In this document: positions 1 through 7,825 of the stretch, piece by piece | Position numbering within the stretch: position 1 is the first letter of the stretch | Layout: each line of letters begins with the position of its first letter | DNA from: Oscillospiraceae bacterium | Lineage (GTDB): Bacteria; Bacillota; Clostridia; Oscillospirales; Oscillospiraceae | DNA: 64,000 nt | NCBI GenBank assembly: GCA_015068135.1 | Contig: SVLB01000008.1 | Span: 1-64,000, forward strand | Reading direction: 5' to 3' | The notes under the pieces: generated by a model | What the model saw: the letters and a program-made list of their open reading frames with translations, nothing else | Told to the model about the DNA's origin: nothing | Databases searched by the model: none | Position numbers and translations under genes: made by a program

Positions 1-4
1 GCAT
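1..4 (-). CDS. Start codon of a leftward CDS that runs off the window
   Basis: Minus strand reads AAAAGGAGGTCTCTATG: strong RBS, 5-nt spacer and ATG at position 4. No coding sequence is visible. Confidence 0.45.
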
Positions 5-84
5 AGAGACCTCCTTTTGATGTGGTAGGGGTACTTTCATTTTAAGGCTTTTTGTCTCTATGCTCAACTTTTATTTATGACAAT

Positions 85-109
85 GGGGTCAGGCTCATCG
101 CCTGACCCC
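85..109. terminator. Intrinsic-terminator-like hairpin
   Basis: ggggtcaggc-tcatc-gcctgacccc inverted repeat in intergenic DNA. Confidence 0.5.
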
Positions 110-136
110 AACATTTATTATAGAACCAAACATAAA

Positions 137-192
137 AAGCTGTCATTCCGGGCAGAGCAGATCCTGCTCCGCCCGGAATGACAGCTTTTTCT
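137..192 (-). terminator. Terminator of the D-aminoacylase gene
   Basis: Long inverted repeat aaaaagctgtcattccgggc...gcccggaatgacagctttttc just past the stop codon. Confidence 0.8.
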
Positions 193-210
193 TCCGTTCT
201 ACATGGCACC

Positions 211-1695
211 TTATTCCGGTTTTACGCCAAAGGCTCCTGTTGCGATCGCATTTTCGGATGCGACTTGTCCGTTCACCAAAACCCAGCGTAAGCCCTCAGC
301 TTTTTCATGGCAGTTTATAAAGCCTGCCCGGTCGCATACGGTTTCGGGGTCAAATACGCAAATGTCCCCGTCATAACCGGGCCTCAGCAGTCCTTTTCCG
401 GTCAGACCGTAGACCTGCGCCGGAAGCATGGTCATTTTCCGGATCATCTCCGGCAGACTGACCACTCCCCTTTCCCGTACATAGCGCAAGGCTCTGGAAA
501 AGGAACCCCGAAGCCGGGGGTGGTACACATTGGCAGTTCCCTGAAGTCCTCCGTCGCTGCCCACCATGGTGCGCTCCCATGCCAGGACCTGCAGCATCTG
601 CTCCTCCCCAATGGAGAAGAAGCACGCTTTGCAGGAGTCCTTTGTGTCCCGGATCAGATCCATAGCGGTATCAAAGGGATCTTTTCCATGCAGCTGTGCA
701 ATTTCCGGCAAACGCAGACCCTCATACTGGGGATAACCGGGGCAGACCGTTACCTGCACCCAGCTAAGGTCCTCCTCCTCTGTCTCAAAATAGCTCCGCT
801 TGTTTTCCCGGCACAGATCGGGGTCTGCCAGGTTGCGCAGTAAGCCTTCCACTCCCTCTGCCCGCCAGCTTTTGGGGACGAAGGCCTGGGAGAAGGTGGT
901 AGAAGATGCGCAATAGGGGTATACATCGCAATAGATGTCCAATCCCTCGGCTACCGCCTGCTGTAAAAGCGCCAGGGTCTTTTGGATCTTGGGCCAGTTT
1001 CTCCTGCGGACTGCCTTATGATGGGAGAGGATCCCCCGGGCACCGGACATGCGGATCACCCGGATAAATTCCCCCACGGCCTCCACCACCTGATCTCCTT
1101 CGTTTCGGATATGGGCAGATACGGGAGCGCCATGGGCCGCAGCCACCTTCGCCAGAGCAACCAGCTCCGCTTCCCGGGCAAAACAGCCCGGAGCGTAGAA
1201 AAGGCCAAAGGACAGTCCCCCGGCACCATGCTCCAAGGCCTCTGCAAGGATGGCTTTCATCGCTTCCAGTTCCCTATCCGTAGGAGCGCGGTCCTGCTCC
1301 GGCATCACCGCCTTGCGCAAAGTGCCGTGACCCACAAAGCATACCAGGTTCGCTCCTAACGGGGTCTTTTTCAGCTGATCCATAAACTGCGGAAAGGTCA
1401 TTTTCGCCACCGGAGCCGCAGAATTTCCGCACTGTCCGGCAATGGATGTGGTAACTCCCTGCTCGGTTTTTTCCGCCTGGAGTGGGTGCTCCAAAACCTT
1501 GGCATCCGCATGGCTGTGAGAATCGATAAAACCCGGTGTGACGGTCAGACCCGTGGCATCCAAAATCTGTTCCGCTGAGCCAAGATCCTTACCGACAGCC
1601 GCGATCCGTCCATCCCGGATGGCAACATCTCCATAATAGCCGGGATTTCCCGTTCCATCTAAAAGGAATCCGTTTTTTACGATCAATTGGTACAT
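211..1695 (-). CDS. N-acyl-D-amino-acid deacylase / D-aminoacylase family amidohydrolase
   Basis: 494-aa ORF; GFIDSHSHAD metal-binding motif, GGLSFGLFYAPG, and a typical C-terminus (GLLRPGYDGDICVFDPETV). Confidence 0.9.
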   Translation of the reverse strand: MYQLIVKNGFLLDGTGNPGYYGDVAIRDGRIAAVGKDLGSAEQILDATGLTVTPGFIDSHSHADAKVLEHPLQAEKTEQGVTTSIAGQCGNSAAPVAKMTFPQFMDQLKKTPLGANLVCFVGHGTLRKAVMPEQDRAPTDRELEAMKAILAEALEHGAGGLSFGLFYAPGCFAREAELVALAKVAAAHGAPVSAHIRNEGDQVVEAVGEFIRVIRMSGARGILSHHKAVRRRNWPKIQKTLALLQQAVAEGLDIYCDVYPYCASSTTFSQAFVPKSWRAEGVEGLLRNLADPDLCRENKRSYFETEEEDLSWVQVTVCPGYPQYEGLRLPEIAQLHGKDPFDTAMDLIRDTKDSCKACFFSIGEEQMLQVLAWERTMVGSDGGLQGTANVYHPRLRGSFSRALRYVRERGVVSLPEMIRKMTMLPAQVYGLTGKGLLRPGYDGDICVFDPETVCDRAGFINCHEKAEGLRWVLVNGQVASENAIATGAFGVKPE

Positions 1696-1707
1696 ACGCT
1701 TCTCCTT

Positions 1708-2466
1708 TTATCCCAAGAAAAAGTCTGTGATCAGCATCACGCAAAAGCCTACCAAAAGCGCATAGGTCGCGCCACGCTCACTGCCATGGGCATGGGTCTC
1801 GGGGATCATTTCATCGCTGATCACATACAGCATGGTGCCGCCGGCAAAGGCCAGGGCAAAGGGCAGGATCGCCGCAGAAAGGCTGACGGCAAAATAGCCC
1901 AACAGAGTACCTAAAATCTCCACAACACCGGTCATAGCGGCGCAGAGCATGGTCCTGCGGGGGCTGATACCGGAAGCCAGCATAGGTCCGATGATCACCA
2001 TGCCCTCGGGAATGTTCTGCAGGGCGATGCCGCCTGCCACAGTCAGTGCCTCGGTGGTATTTCCGGAACCGAAGCCCACACCGGCGGCAATGCCCTCCGG
2101 CAGATTATGGATGGCAATAGCGGTGACAAAAAGCAAAACCTTGTTCAGCTTGGCAGTGCCTTCCGGGTGAGCCTCCTGATCCACACCGCTGAGCTTATGC
2201 AAATGGGGTACCAATCTGTCAAACAGATTCAGGCACAGCGCACCGGCAAAAATGCCGGTCACCGCATAGAGGATCCCCCATTCTCCGCCGTATTCCAAAG
2301 AGGGCAGGATCAGGCCGATCACAGCCGCCGCCAGCATGACACCTGCGGCAAAGGACAAAACAATATCACTGAATTTATGAGAAATATGCTTAAACAGAAA
2401 GCCCAAAAGGGAGCCAAACAAAGTGGCACCGCCCACGCCCAGGGCTGTCAACAAAACGATCTGCAT
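1708..2466 (-). CDS. ZIP family metal transporter
   Basis: Motifs HNLPEGIAAGVGFGSG and NIPEGMVIIGPM; start at 2466 behind AGGAGG (the ORF track extends too far upstream). Confidence 0.9.
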   Translation of the reverse strand: MQIVLLTALGVGGATLFGSLLGFLFKHISHKFSDIVLSFAAGVMLAAAVIGLILPSLEYGGEWGILYAVTGIFAGALCLNLFDRLVPHLHKLSGVDQEAHPEGTAKLNKVLLFVTAIAIHNLPEGIAAGVGFGSGNTTEALTVAGGIALQNIPEGMVIIGPMLASGISPRRTMLCAAMTGVVEILGTLLGYFAVSLSAAILPFALAFAGGTMLYVISDEMIPETHAHGSERGATYALLVGFCVMLITDFFLG

Positions 2467-2545
2467 AACAAAACCTCCTTCTATCCATAGTATACAGGAT
2501 CCCAAAAGAATGTCAATCCGAACTGCCCCCAAATAAGCAGAAAGA

Positions 2546-2604
2546 AAATTCCAATTTATCGCTCCGTTTGGTAAATGTCATTTCGGTGCGATAAATTGGA
2601 ATTT
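2546..2604. repeat. Inverted repeat with perfect 16-bp arms (aaattccaatttatcg / cgataaattggaattt)
   Basis: Arms at 2546-2561 and 2589-2604 around a 27-nt loop. Related copies at 30483-30615; half copy at 37203-37218. Confidence 0.85.
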
Positions 2605-2619
2605 TTTAAATTTACTCTA

Positions 2620-3996
2620 TTATGCGTCAATAACAGGGGTTTTGGCAATGCTTGCGGCGATCTCCTCGTCGGTGGGGATATAGTCGCCCATTTTGCCGTC
2701 GTTGAAGCGCTGGTAGGCCACCATATCGAAATAGCCGGTACCGGTCAGGCCAAAGACGATGGTCTTTTCCTCTCCGGTTTCCTTACACTTCATGGCCTCG
2801 TCGATGGCGACCCGGATGGCGTGGCTGCTCTCCGGTGCAGGCAGAATGCCCTCCACCTTGGCAAAAAGCTGGGCTGCAGAGAAGACAGCAGTCTGCTCCA
2901 CAGAGGTAGCCTCCATCAGGCCGTCATGGTACAGCTGGGATACCACACTGCTCATGCCGTGATAGCGCAGACCGCCGGCATGGCTGGAGGAGGGAATGAA
3001 GCCACTACCCAGGGTATACATCTTCTGCAGAGGACATACTCTGCCCGTGTCGCAGTAGTCGTACACATAGCTGCCTCTGGTCAGGCTGGGGCAGGATGCC
3101 GGTTCTACAGCAATGATCCGCATATCTGCTTCACCCCGAAGCTTTTGCCCCACAAAGGGAGAGATCAGGCCGCCCAGGTTGGAGCCGCCGCCGGCGCAGC
3201 CGATGATGATATCAGGCTTGATGTTGTACTTATCCAATGCCGCTTTGGTTTCCAGGCCAATAATGGACTGGTGCAAAAGCACCTGATTGAGGACACTGCC
3301 CAGTACATACCGATAGCCCTCCCGGGTGGAAGCGGCTTCCACCGCCTCGGAAATGGCACAGCCCAAAGAGCCGGTGGTGCCGGGGAATTCCTGAAGGATC
3401 TGACGGCCCACAGCAGTCGTATCCGAGGGAGAGGGGGTCACCGTTGCGCCATAGGTGCGCATGACCTCCCGGCGGTGGGGCTTCTGTTCATAGGAGACCT
3501 TGACCATATATACCTGGCATTCCAGGTCCAGGTATGCGCAGGCCATGGAAAGGGCCGTACCCCACTGACCGGCGCCGGTCTCGGTGGTCACACCCTTAAG
3601 GCCCTGCTTTTTGGCATAATAGGCCTGGGCAATGGCAGAATTCAGCTTATGGGAGCCGGAGGTGTTGTTGCCCTCGAATTTATAATAGATCTTGGCAGGC
3701 GTTTCCAGCTTCTTTTCCAGGCAGTAAGCCCGGACCAGGGGTGCGGGACGGTACATCTTATAAAAGTCCAGGATCTCCTGGGGAATGGGAATATAGGCGG
3801 TGGTATCGTCCAGTTCCTGCTTTGCCAGCTCCTCACAGAACACCTGAGAAAGGGCCTCCAGGGTAATGGGCTTCCTGGTCCTGGCATCCAAAAGCGGTGC
3901 CGGCTTGTTGATCATATCCGCCCGGACATTATACCAAGCCTTAGGCATTTCGCTTTCTTCCAGATAGATTTTGTAGGGGATCTGCTGATTATCCAT
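2620..3996 (-). CDS. trpB: TrpB2-type tryptophan synthase beta-like protein
   Basis: PLP motif GSHKLNSA, ETGAGQWG, GCAGGGSNLGG; start MDNQQIPYKIYLEESEMPKAWYN at 3996 behind GGAGGAAACAG. Confidence 0.9.
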   Translation of the reverse strand: MDNQQIPYKIYLEESEMPKAWYNVRADMINKPAPLLDARTRKPITLEALSQVFCEELAKQELDDTTAYIPIPQEILDFYKMYRPAPLVRAYCLEKKLETPAKIYYKFEGNNTSGSHKLNSAIAQAYYAKKQGLKGVTTETGAGQWGTALSMACAYLDLECQVYMVKVSYEQKPHRREVMRTYGATVTPSPSDTTAVGRQILQEFPGTTGSLGCAISEAVEAASTREGYRYVLGSVLNQVLLHQSIIGLETKAALDKYNIKPDIIIGCAGGGSNLGGLISPFVGQKLRGEADMRIIAVEPASCPSLTRGSYVYDYCDTGRVCPLQKMYTLGSGFIPSSSHAGGLRYHGMSSVVSQLYHDGLMEATSVEQTAVFSAAQLFAKVEGILPAPESSHAIRVAIDEAMKCKETGEEKTIVFGLTGTGYFDMVAYQRFNDGKMGDYIPTDEEIAASIAKTPVIDA

Positions 3997-4021
3997 TTCT
4001 GTTTCCTCCGTTTCGGGACAA

Positions 4022-4300
4022 TAAAAAACGCTCTTGTCCCACATAAAATCATGCTGGGACAGGAGCGGTAAGGTTCCTGCGGTGCCACCCGGCTTGACGC
4101 AACGCGTCCACTTATGCGTACTGACATACGCCGGTATTTGATCACGGAGTACCAACTCCGGCTCCCCTACTGAATTTCAGGTCGCCCTCAGGTGCCCATT
4201 GGGCCTTCCCCGTCACATTGCCTCGCACCAACCGGCAATTCTCTGTGCTGCCCAGAAAAGGCTTACTTACTCACCCTCATCGGTTTCCACCATTAAAGCA
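4022..4300 (-). ncRNA. T-box leader of trpB2 with probable Trp (UGG) specifier
   Basis: Minus strand contains GGTTGGTGCGAGG, ...CAATGGGCACCTGAG..., CAGTAGGG, T-box core GGGTGGCACCGCAGG (4076-4090) and terminator CGCTCTTGTCCCA...TGGGACAGGAGCG plus poly-U (4023-4068). Putative UGG specifier at 4198-4196. Confidence 0.88.
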
Positions 4301-4334
4301 CATTTGTGCGCCCGTGTCAAGATGTAAGTGAAAA

Positions 4335-4916
4335 TTAATGGTATTCGCAGGGTTTAATTGCGTTTGCGATCTTTTCCCGGGTGATGCGGTTGTTTTCTTC
4401 CTTGATGGCAGAAAGGATCGGGCTAAAGGCCACCTCCTTTTCGCCGTAGGTCAGCTGCAGATCGTACTCCAAAGGCAGCCAGGTGGAGATATCCGATTCA
4501 TTGTGCTGGATCACAGCCTCCAGCCGGTCCAACGCCTTATAGATCTTGGCTTCGAGAGTCTGCCGTTCCTCCATTTCCCCATAGAGGGCAGAAAACTCCC
4601 GTTGTTGGGCTTCCGGAAGGGTGTTGACCCAGGCATTCAGCCGGGATTCCTCCTCTTTTTCATGTGCCTGGGTCTTTTCAAAGGTGGGGATGTCCCCGGT
4701 GAAGGCCTCGCCCAGGTCATGGATCAGGCACATACGGATCACCTTATTCATGTCCGCCTCCGGAAATGCTTCCGTCAGAAGCATGGCCATCAGGGCCGTA
4801 CGCCAGCTATGCTCTGCAACGCTTTCGTGCCGACCGGAGGAGGTATAGCAATGCCGGGTATTGCATTTGAGTTTTTCTGCCACTGCCAATATTTCCAAAA
4901 GGTCTTTCGGGCTCAT
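4335..4916 (-). CDS. HD-domain phosphohydrolase (YfbR/HDDC2-like)
   Basis: ESVAEHSWRTALMAMLL and CLIHDLGEAFTGDIP metal-binding motifs; start at MSPKDLLEIL behind an RBS. Confidence 0.85.
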   Translation of the reverse strand: MSPKDLLEILAVAEKLKCNTRHCYTSSGRHESVAEHSWRTALMAMLLTEAFPEADMNKVIRMCLIHDLGEAFTGDIPTFEKTQAHEKEEESRLNAWVNTLPEAQQREFSALYGEMEERQTLEAKIYKALDRLEAVIQHNESDISTWLPLEYDLQLTYGEKEVAFSPILSAIKEENNRITREKIANAIKPCEYH

Positions 4917-4946
4917 GGGTTCGCTCCTTTCTGAAAAACAACGATT

Positions 4947-5000
4947 GTAGGGGCGGATGACCACATCCGCCCAAGGGCCGATGTAGGCATCGGCCCCTAC
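4947..5000. repeat. GTAGGG...CCCTAC variable-stem palindromic element (family A, copy 1)
   Basis: gtaggggcggatgaccacatccgcccaagggccgatgtaggcatcggcccctac: two adjacent hairpins bounded by GTAGGG/CCCTAC. Confidence 0.85.
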
Positions 5001-5012
5001 ATAAGCAACATT

Positions 5013-6158
5013 TTAGATATTCGCCAGTTTTTTCAGGGTTTCGGCAAGGTCGGTAGCCTCCCAGGGGAGCTCGTCCACACCGAAGTGGCCTTCCATTGCA
5101 GTCTTGCCGTAGATGGGACGGCGCAGGTCCAGCTTGCGGATAATACCGCCGGGAGTCAGATCGCAGGTCTTGCGGAGCAGAGCGGTCATTTCCTCATCGG
5201 CGATCTTGCCGGTGCCGTAGGAATCCACACGGACGGAGACAGGCTCAGCAACGCCGATAGCATAGGCAAGCTGTACCTGGACCTGGGTCGCCAAACCGGC
5301 GGCGACCAGGTTCTTTGCCATATAGCGGGCCATATAAGCACCGCTGCGGTCCACCTTGGTGGGGTCCTTACCGGAGAAGGCACCGCCGCCATGGGAGAAG
5401 TAGCCGCCGTAGGTATCCACGATGATCTTACGACCGGTCAGGCCGGTGTCGCCGTTGGGGCCGCCAATGACAAAGTTGCCGGTGGGGTTGATATGGATAT
5501 TGGGTACATTGGCAATGTCGAAGCCATACTTGGCAAGCACGGGAGCGATCACGCCCTCACGGATGTAACGGCGCAGCTCACTCATCTCAAAATCCGCGCT
5601 GTGCATCACAGATACCACCACAGTATCGATACCGGCCACATTGCCCTGCTCGTCAAACTCCACGGAGACCTGGGTCTTGCCGTCGGGACGGAGCAGATCG
5701 TTGCTGGCAATGCACTCGGTCAACCGGTTGGACAAAGCACGGGCCAGAGCAACGGGCAGGGGCATCAGCTCGGGAGTCTGGGTGCAGGCACCGCCGAACA
5801 TCATACCCTGGTCACCGGCACCGCCCACTTCGTCGTTGGTACCCAGGGCGATATCCGCGGACTGGGTGTGGATCTTGCAGAGGATCTCCACGGAATCGGC
5901 ATTGAAGCCGTTGCCGGGATAGGTGTAGCCGATCTTACGGATCACCTGACGGGCAATGGTCTCGTAATCCACCACAGCCTTGGTGGTGATCTCACCGCAA
6001 ATCAGGCAGAAATCGGTGGTCACAGTGGTCTCACAGGCCACACGGGAGCCGGCGTCCTGGGCAAGGCAGGCGTCCAGGATAGCGTCGGAGATGGAGTCCG
6101 CAACCTTGTCGGGATGGCCGCAGGTCACACATTCAGAGGTAAACAGTCTTTTTTCCAT
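5013..6158 (-). CDS. metK: S-adenosylmethionine synthetase
   Basis: MEKRLFTSECVTCGHPDKVADSISDAILDA, GAGDQGMMFG, GGGAFSGKDPTKVDRSGAYMARY. Confidence 0.97.
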   Translation of the reverse strand: MEKRLFTSECVTCGHPDKVADSISDAILDACLAQDAGSRVACETTVTTDFCLICGEITTKAVVDYETIARQVIRKIGYTYPGNGFNADSVEILCKIHTQSADIALGTNDEVGGAGDQGMMFGGACTQTPELMPLPVALARALSNRLTECIASNDLLRPDGKTQVSVEFDEQGNVAGIDTVVVSVMHSADFEMSELRRYIREGVIAPVLAKYGFDIANVPNIHINPTGNFVIGGPNGDTGLTGRKIIVDTYGGYFSHGGGAFSGKDPTKVDRSGAYMARYMAKNLVAAGLATQVQVQLAYAIGVAEPVSVRVDSYGTGKIADEEMTALLRKTCDLTPGGIIRKLDLRRPIYGKTAMEGHFGVDELPWEATDLAETLKKLANI

Positions 6159-6183
6159 AATTTTCTTTCCTTTCCTCGCACAA

Positions 6184-6325
6184 TAAAAAACCGCACATCG
6201 GACTCGATGTGCGTCTATCGAATCCTCATCTGTCGTTGCCGCCGGATTTGGCACCTTGCTTCCGCAGGTTGCCGGGTTTCATCGGGCCGTTCCCTCCACC
6301 ACTCTTGATAAGGCTTATATGCAGT
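6184..6325 (-). ncRNA. SAM-I (S-box) riboswitch upstream of metK
   Basis: Minus strand: CTTATCAAGAGTGGTGGAGGGAACGGCCCGATGAAACCCGGCAACC...AAGGTGCCAAATCC...GATGAGG, then terminator CGCACATCGAGTCCGATGTGCGGTTTTTT. Confidence 0.96.
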
Positions 6326-6463
6326 TCGACTATATTATACGGACTTTTCCCAAAATGTCAAGTATTTTTTCCGAAAGGGTTTAGGTTTTTTCAAATATGT
6401 TCATAATTCTGCTATGGACTTTTATGGAAAAAACTGCTATCATAGATACATTGCTTTTAGGAG

Positions 6464-7402
6464 TTGATCAAATTGTTCGGTTTGCGAAATCGCTTTGAAC
6501 GCTTTTGCTTCAAGCACAGATCTAAAGGCATCCCCAATCTGATGCTGTATATCACCGTGGGTTCTGCCTTTGTGTACATTTTGAGTCTGTTTAATCAGAA
6601 CTTTATGCTCTATGAATGGCTGTGCTTTGATAAAGCCAGGATCCTGGAGGGGCAGGTCTGGCGTCTGTTTTCCTATGTATTTGCCTACGCACCGGGATCG
6701 AATCCTGTCCTGATCCTGGTTTCCTTCTACTTCTTCTACAATCTAAGCCGGGCAACAGAAACGGCCATGGGAACCTTCCGGTTTAATATTTACTATTTCT
6801 GCGGTGTCCTTCTGATGGATCTGTTTGCCATGATCTTCTGCCCTACCGGTCGTATCTATGGCGACGGGTTTTATGCCGATCCCGCTGATCTATACAGTTC
6901 AATGGGCTATTACCTGCATTTGAGCATGATTTTAAGCTTTACTGTGGTCCACCCGGATGCACAGTTTTTGATGTTCTTCGTGCTTCCCATCAAGGCCTGG
7001 GTCATTGCCCTGATCGACCTGCTGCTGATCCTTTTGGAGGTCTACCAGCTCACCGACGCCGGGTTCTTCCCCCACAGTCTGTTCCCCCTGGTGGGTATTG
7101 CCAATTTCCTGCTGTTTGCGGGAAAGGATGTGCTGAATCTTCTTCCGGAGTCCATCCGACCCAATGTAAACCGGATGCGCAAGCCTGCACGAAAGAAAAA
7201 CGGCGATGCCATTCCCTTTACCCCGGCTGACCGGACTGCCCGTCCCGCCCCTCCCAAAAAGGTTCCCTATATCCATCGCTGCACCGTTTGCGGCAAGACC
7301 GATGTGTCGGATCCTGATCTGGAGTTTCGGTACTGCTCCCGTTGTAACGGGTACTTCTGCTATTGCCAGGACCATATTTCCAACCACACCCATGTAGAAT
7401 AG
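6464..7402 (+). CDS. Rhomboid-like integral membrane protein with C-terminal Cys/His zinc-finger-like tail
   Basis: TTG start; several hydrophobic segments with rhomboid/DER1-like arrangement; C-terminal CTVCGKTDV...FRYCSRCNGYFCYCQDHISNHTH. Confidence 0.7.
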   Translation: MIKLFGLRNRFERFCFKHRSKGIPNLMLYITVGSAFVYILSLFNQNFMLYEWLCFDKARILEGQVWRLFSYVFAYAPGSNPVLILVSFYFFYNLSRATETAMGTFRFNIYYFCGVLLMDLFAMIFCPTGRIYGDGFYADPADLYSSMGYYLHLSMILSFTVVHPDAQFLMFFVLPIKAWVIALIDLLLILLEVYQLTDAGFFPHSLFPLVGIANFLLFAGKDVLNLLPESIRPNVNRMRKPARKKNGDAIPFTPADRTARPAPPKKVPYIHRCTVCGKTDVSDPDLEFRYCSRCNGYFCYCQDHISNHTHVE

Positions 7403-7440
7403 ATATTAAGATCATGCGATAATAAGATATTGAGATAGAA

Positions 7441-7486
7441 AGACCAGGTTGTCCTTCCAAATCGGAACGGCGACCTGGTCTTTTTG
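7441..7486 (+). terminator. Rho-independent terminator
   Basis: agaccaggt...acctggtctttttg after the rhomboid-like gene. Confidence 0.8.
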
Positions 7487-7513
7487 GGTAACTGACTACG
7501 AAAAGCTACCGAC

Positions 7514-7760
7514 AAAGGCTTCTCCTTGGGGAGAAGCTGGCAAAAATCGGCTCTTCGGAACCGATTTTTGACTGATGTGGGGTGTTATGGGCGGTATCGC
7601 TCCAATAGGACCGCTCAGAAACAGTTAGACCCCACATCCGCCCCAGTTTGCGAACTGGGGCACCTTCTCCCCAGGGAGAAGGCTTTTCGGTGGGGGCAAG
7701 CCCCCACCCTACGGATGCCTTTCAAGCACATTTTCATAACAATCCACGATATCTCATATC
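7514..7760. repeat. Composite palindromic repeat (family C, copy 1) ending in the CATTTTCATARCAATCCAC module
   Basis: aaggcttctccttggggagaag...gatgtggggtgttatgggc...accccacatccgcccc...caccttctccccagggagaaggctttt...cccccaccctac...cattttcataacaatccac. Confidence 0.8.
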
Positions 7761-7782
7761 TAACATCTTGTATCTGATATCT

Positions 7783-7813
7783 AAAAAAGGCGGCTGCCGA
7801 AGCAGCCGCCTTT
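7783..7813 (-). terminator. Terminator of the giant secreted protein gene
   Basis: aaaaaaggcggctgc-cgaa-gcagccgccttt. Confidence 0.85.
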
Positions 7814-7825
7814 GGGGGTTAGGGA

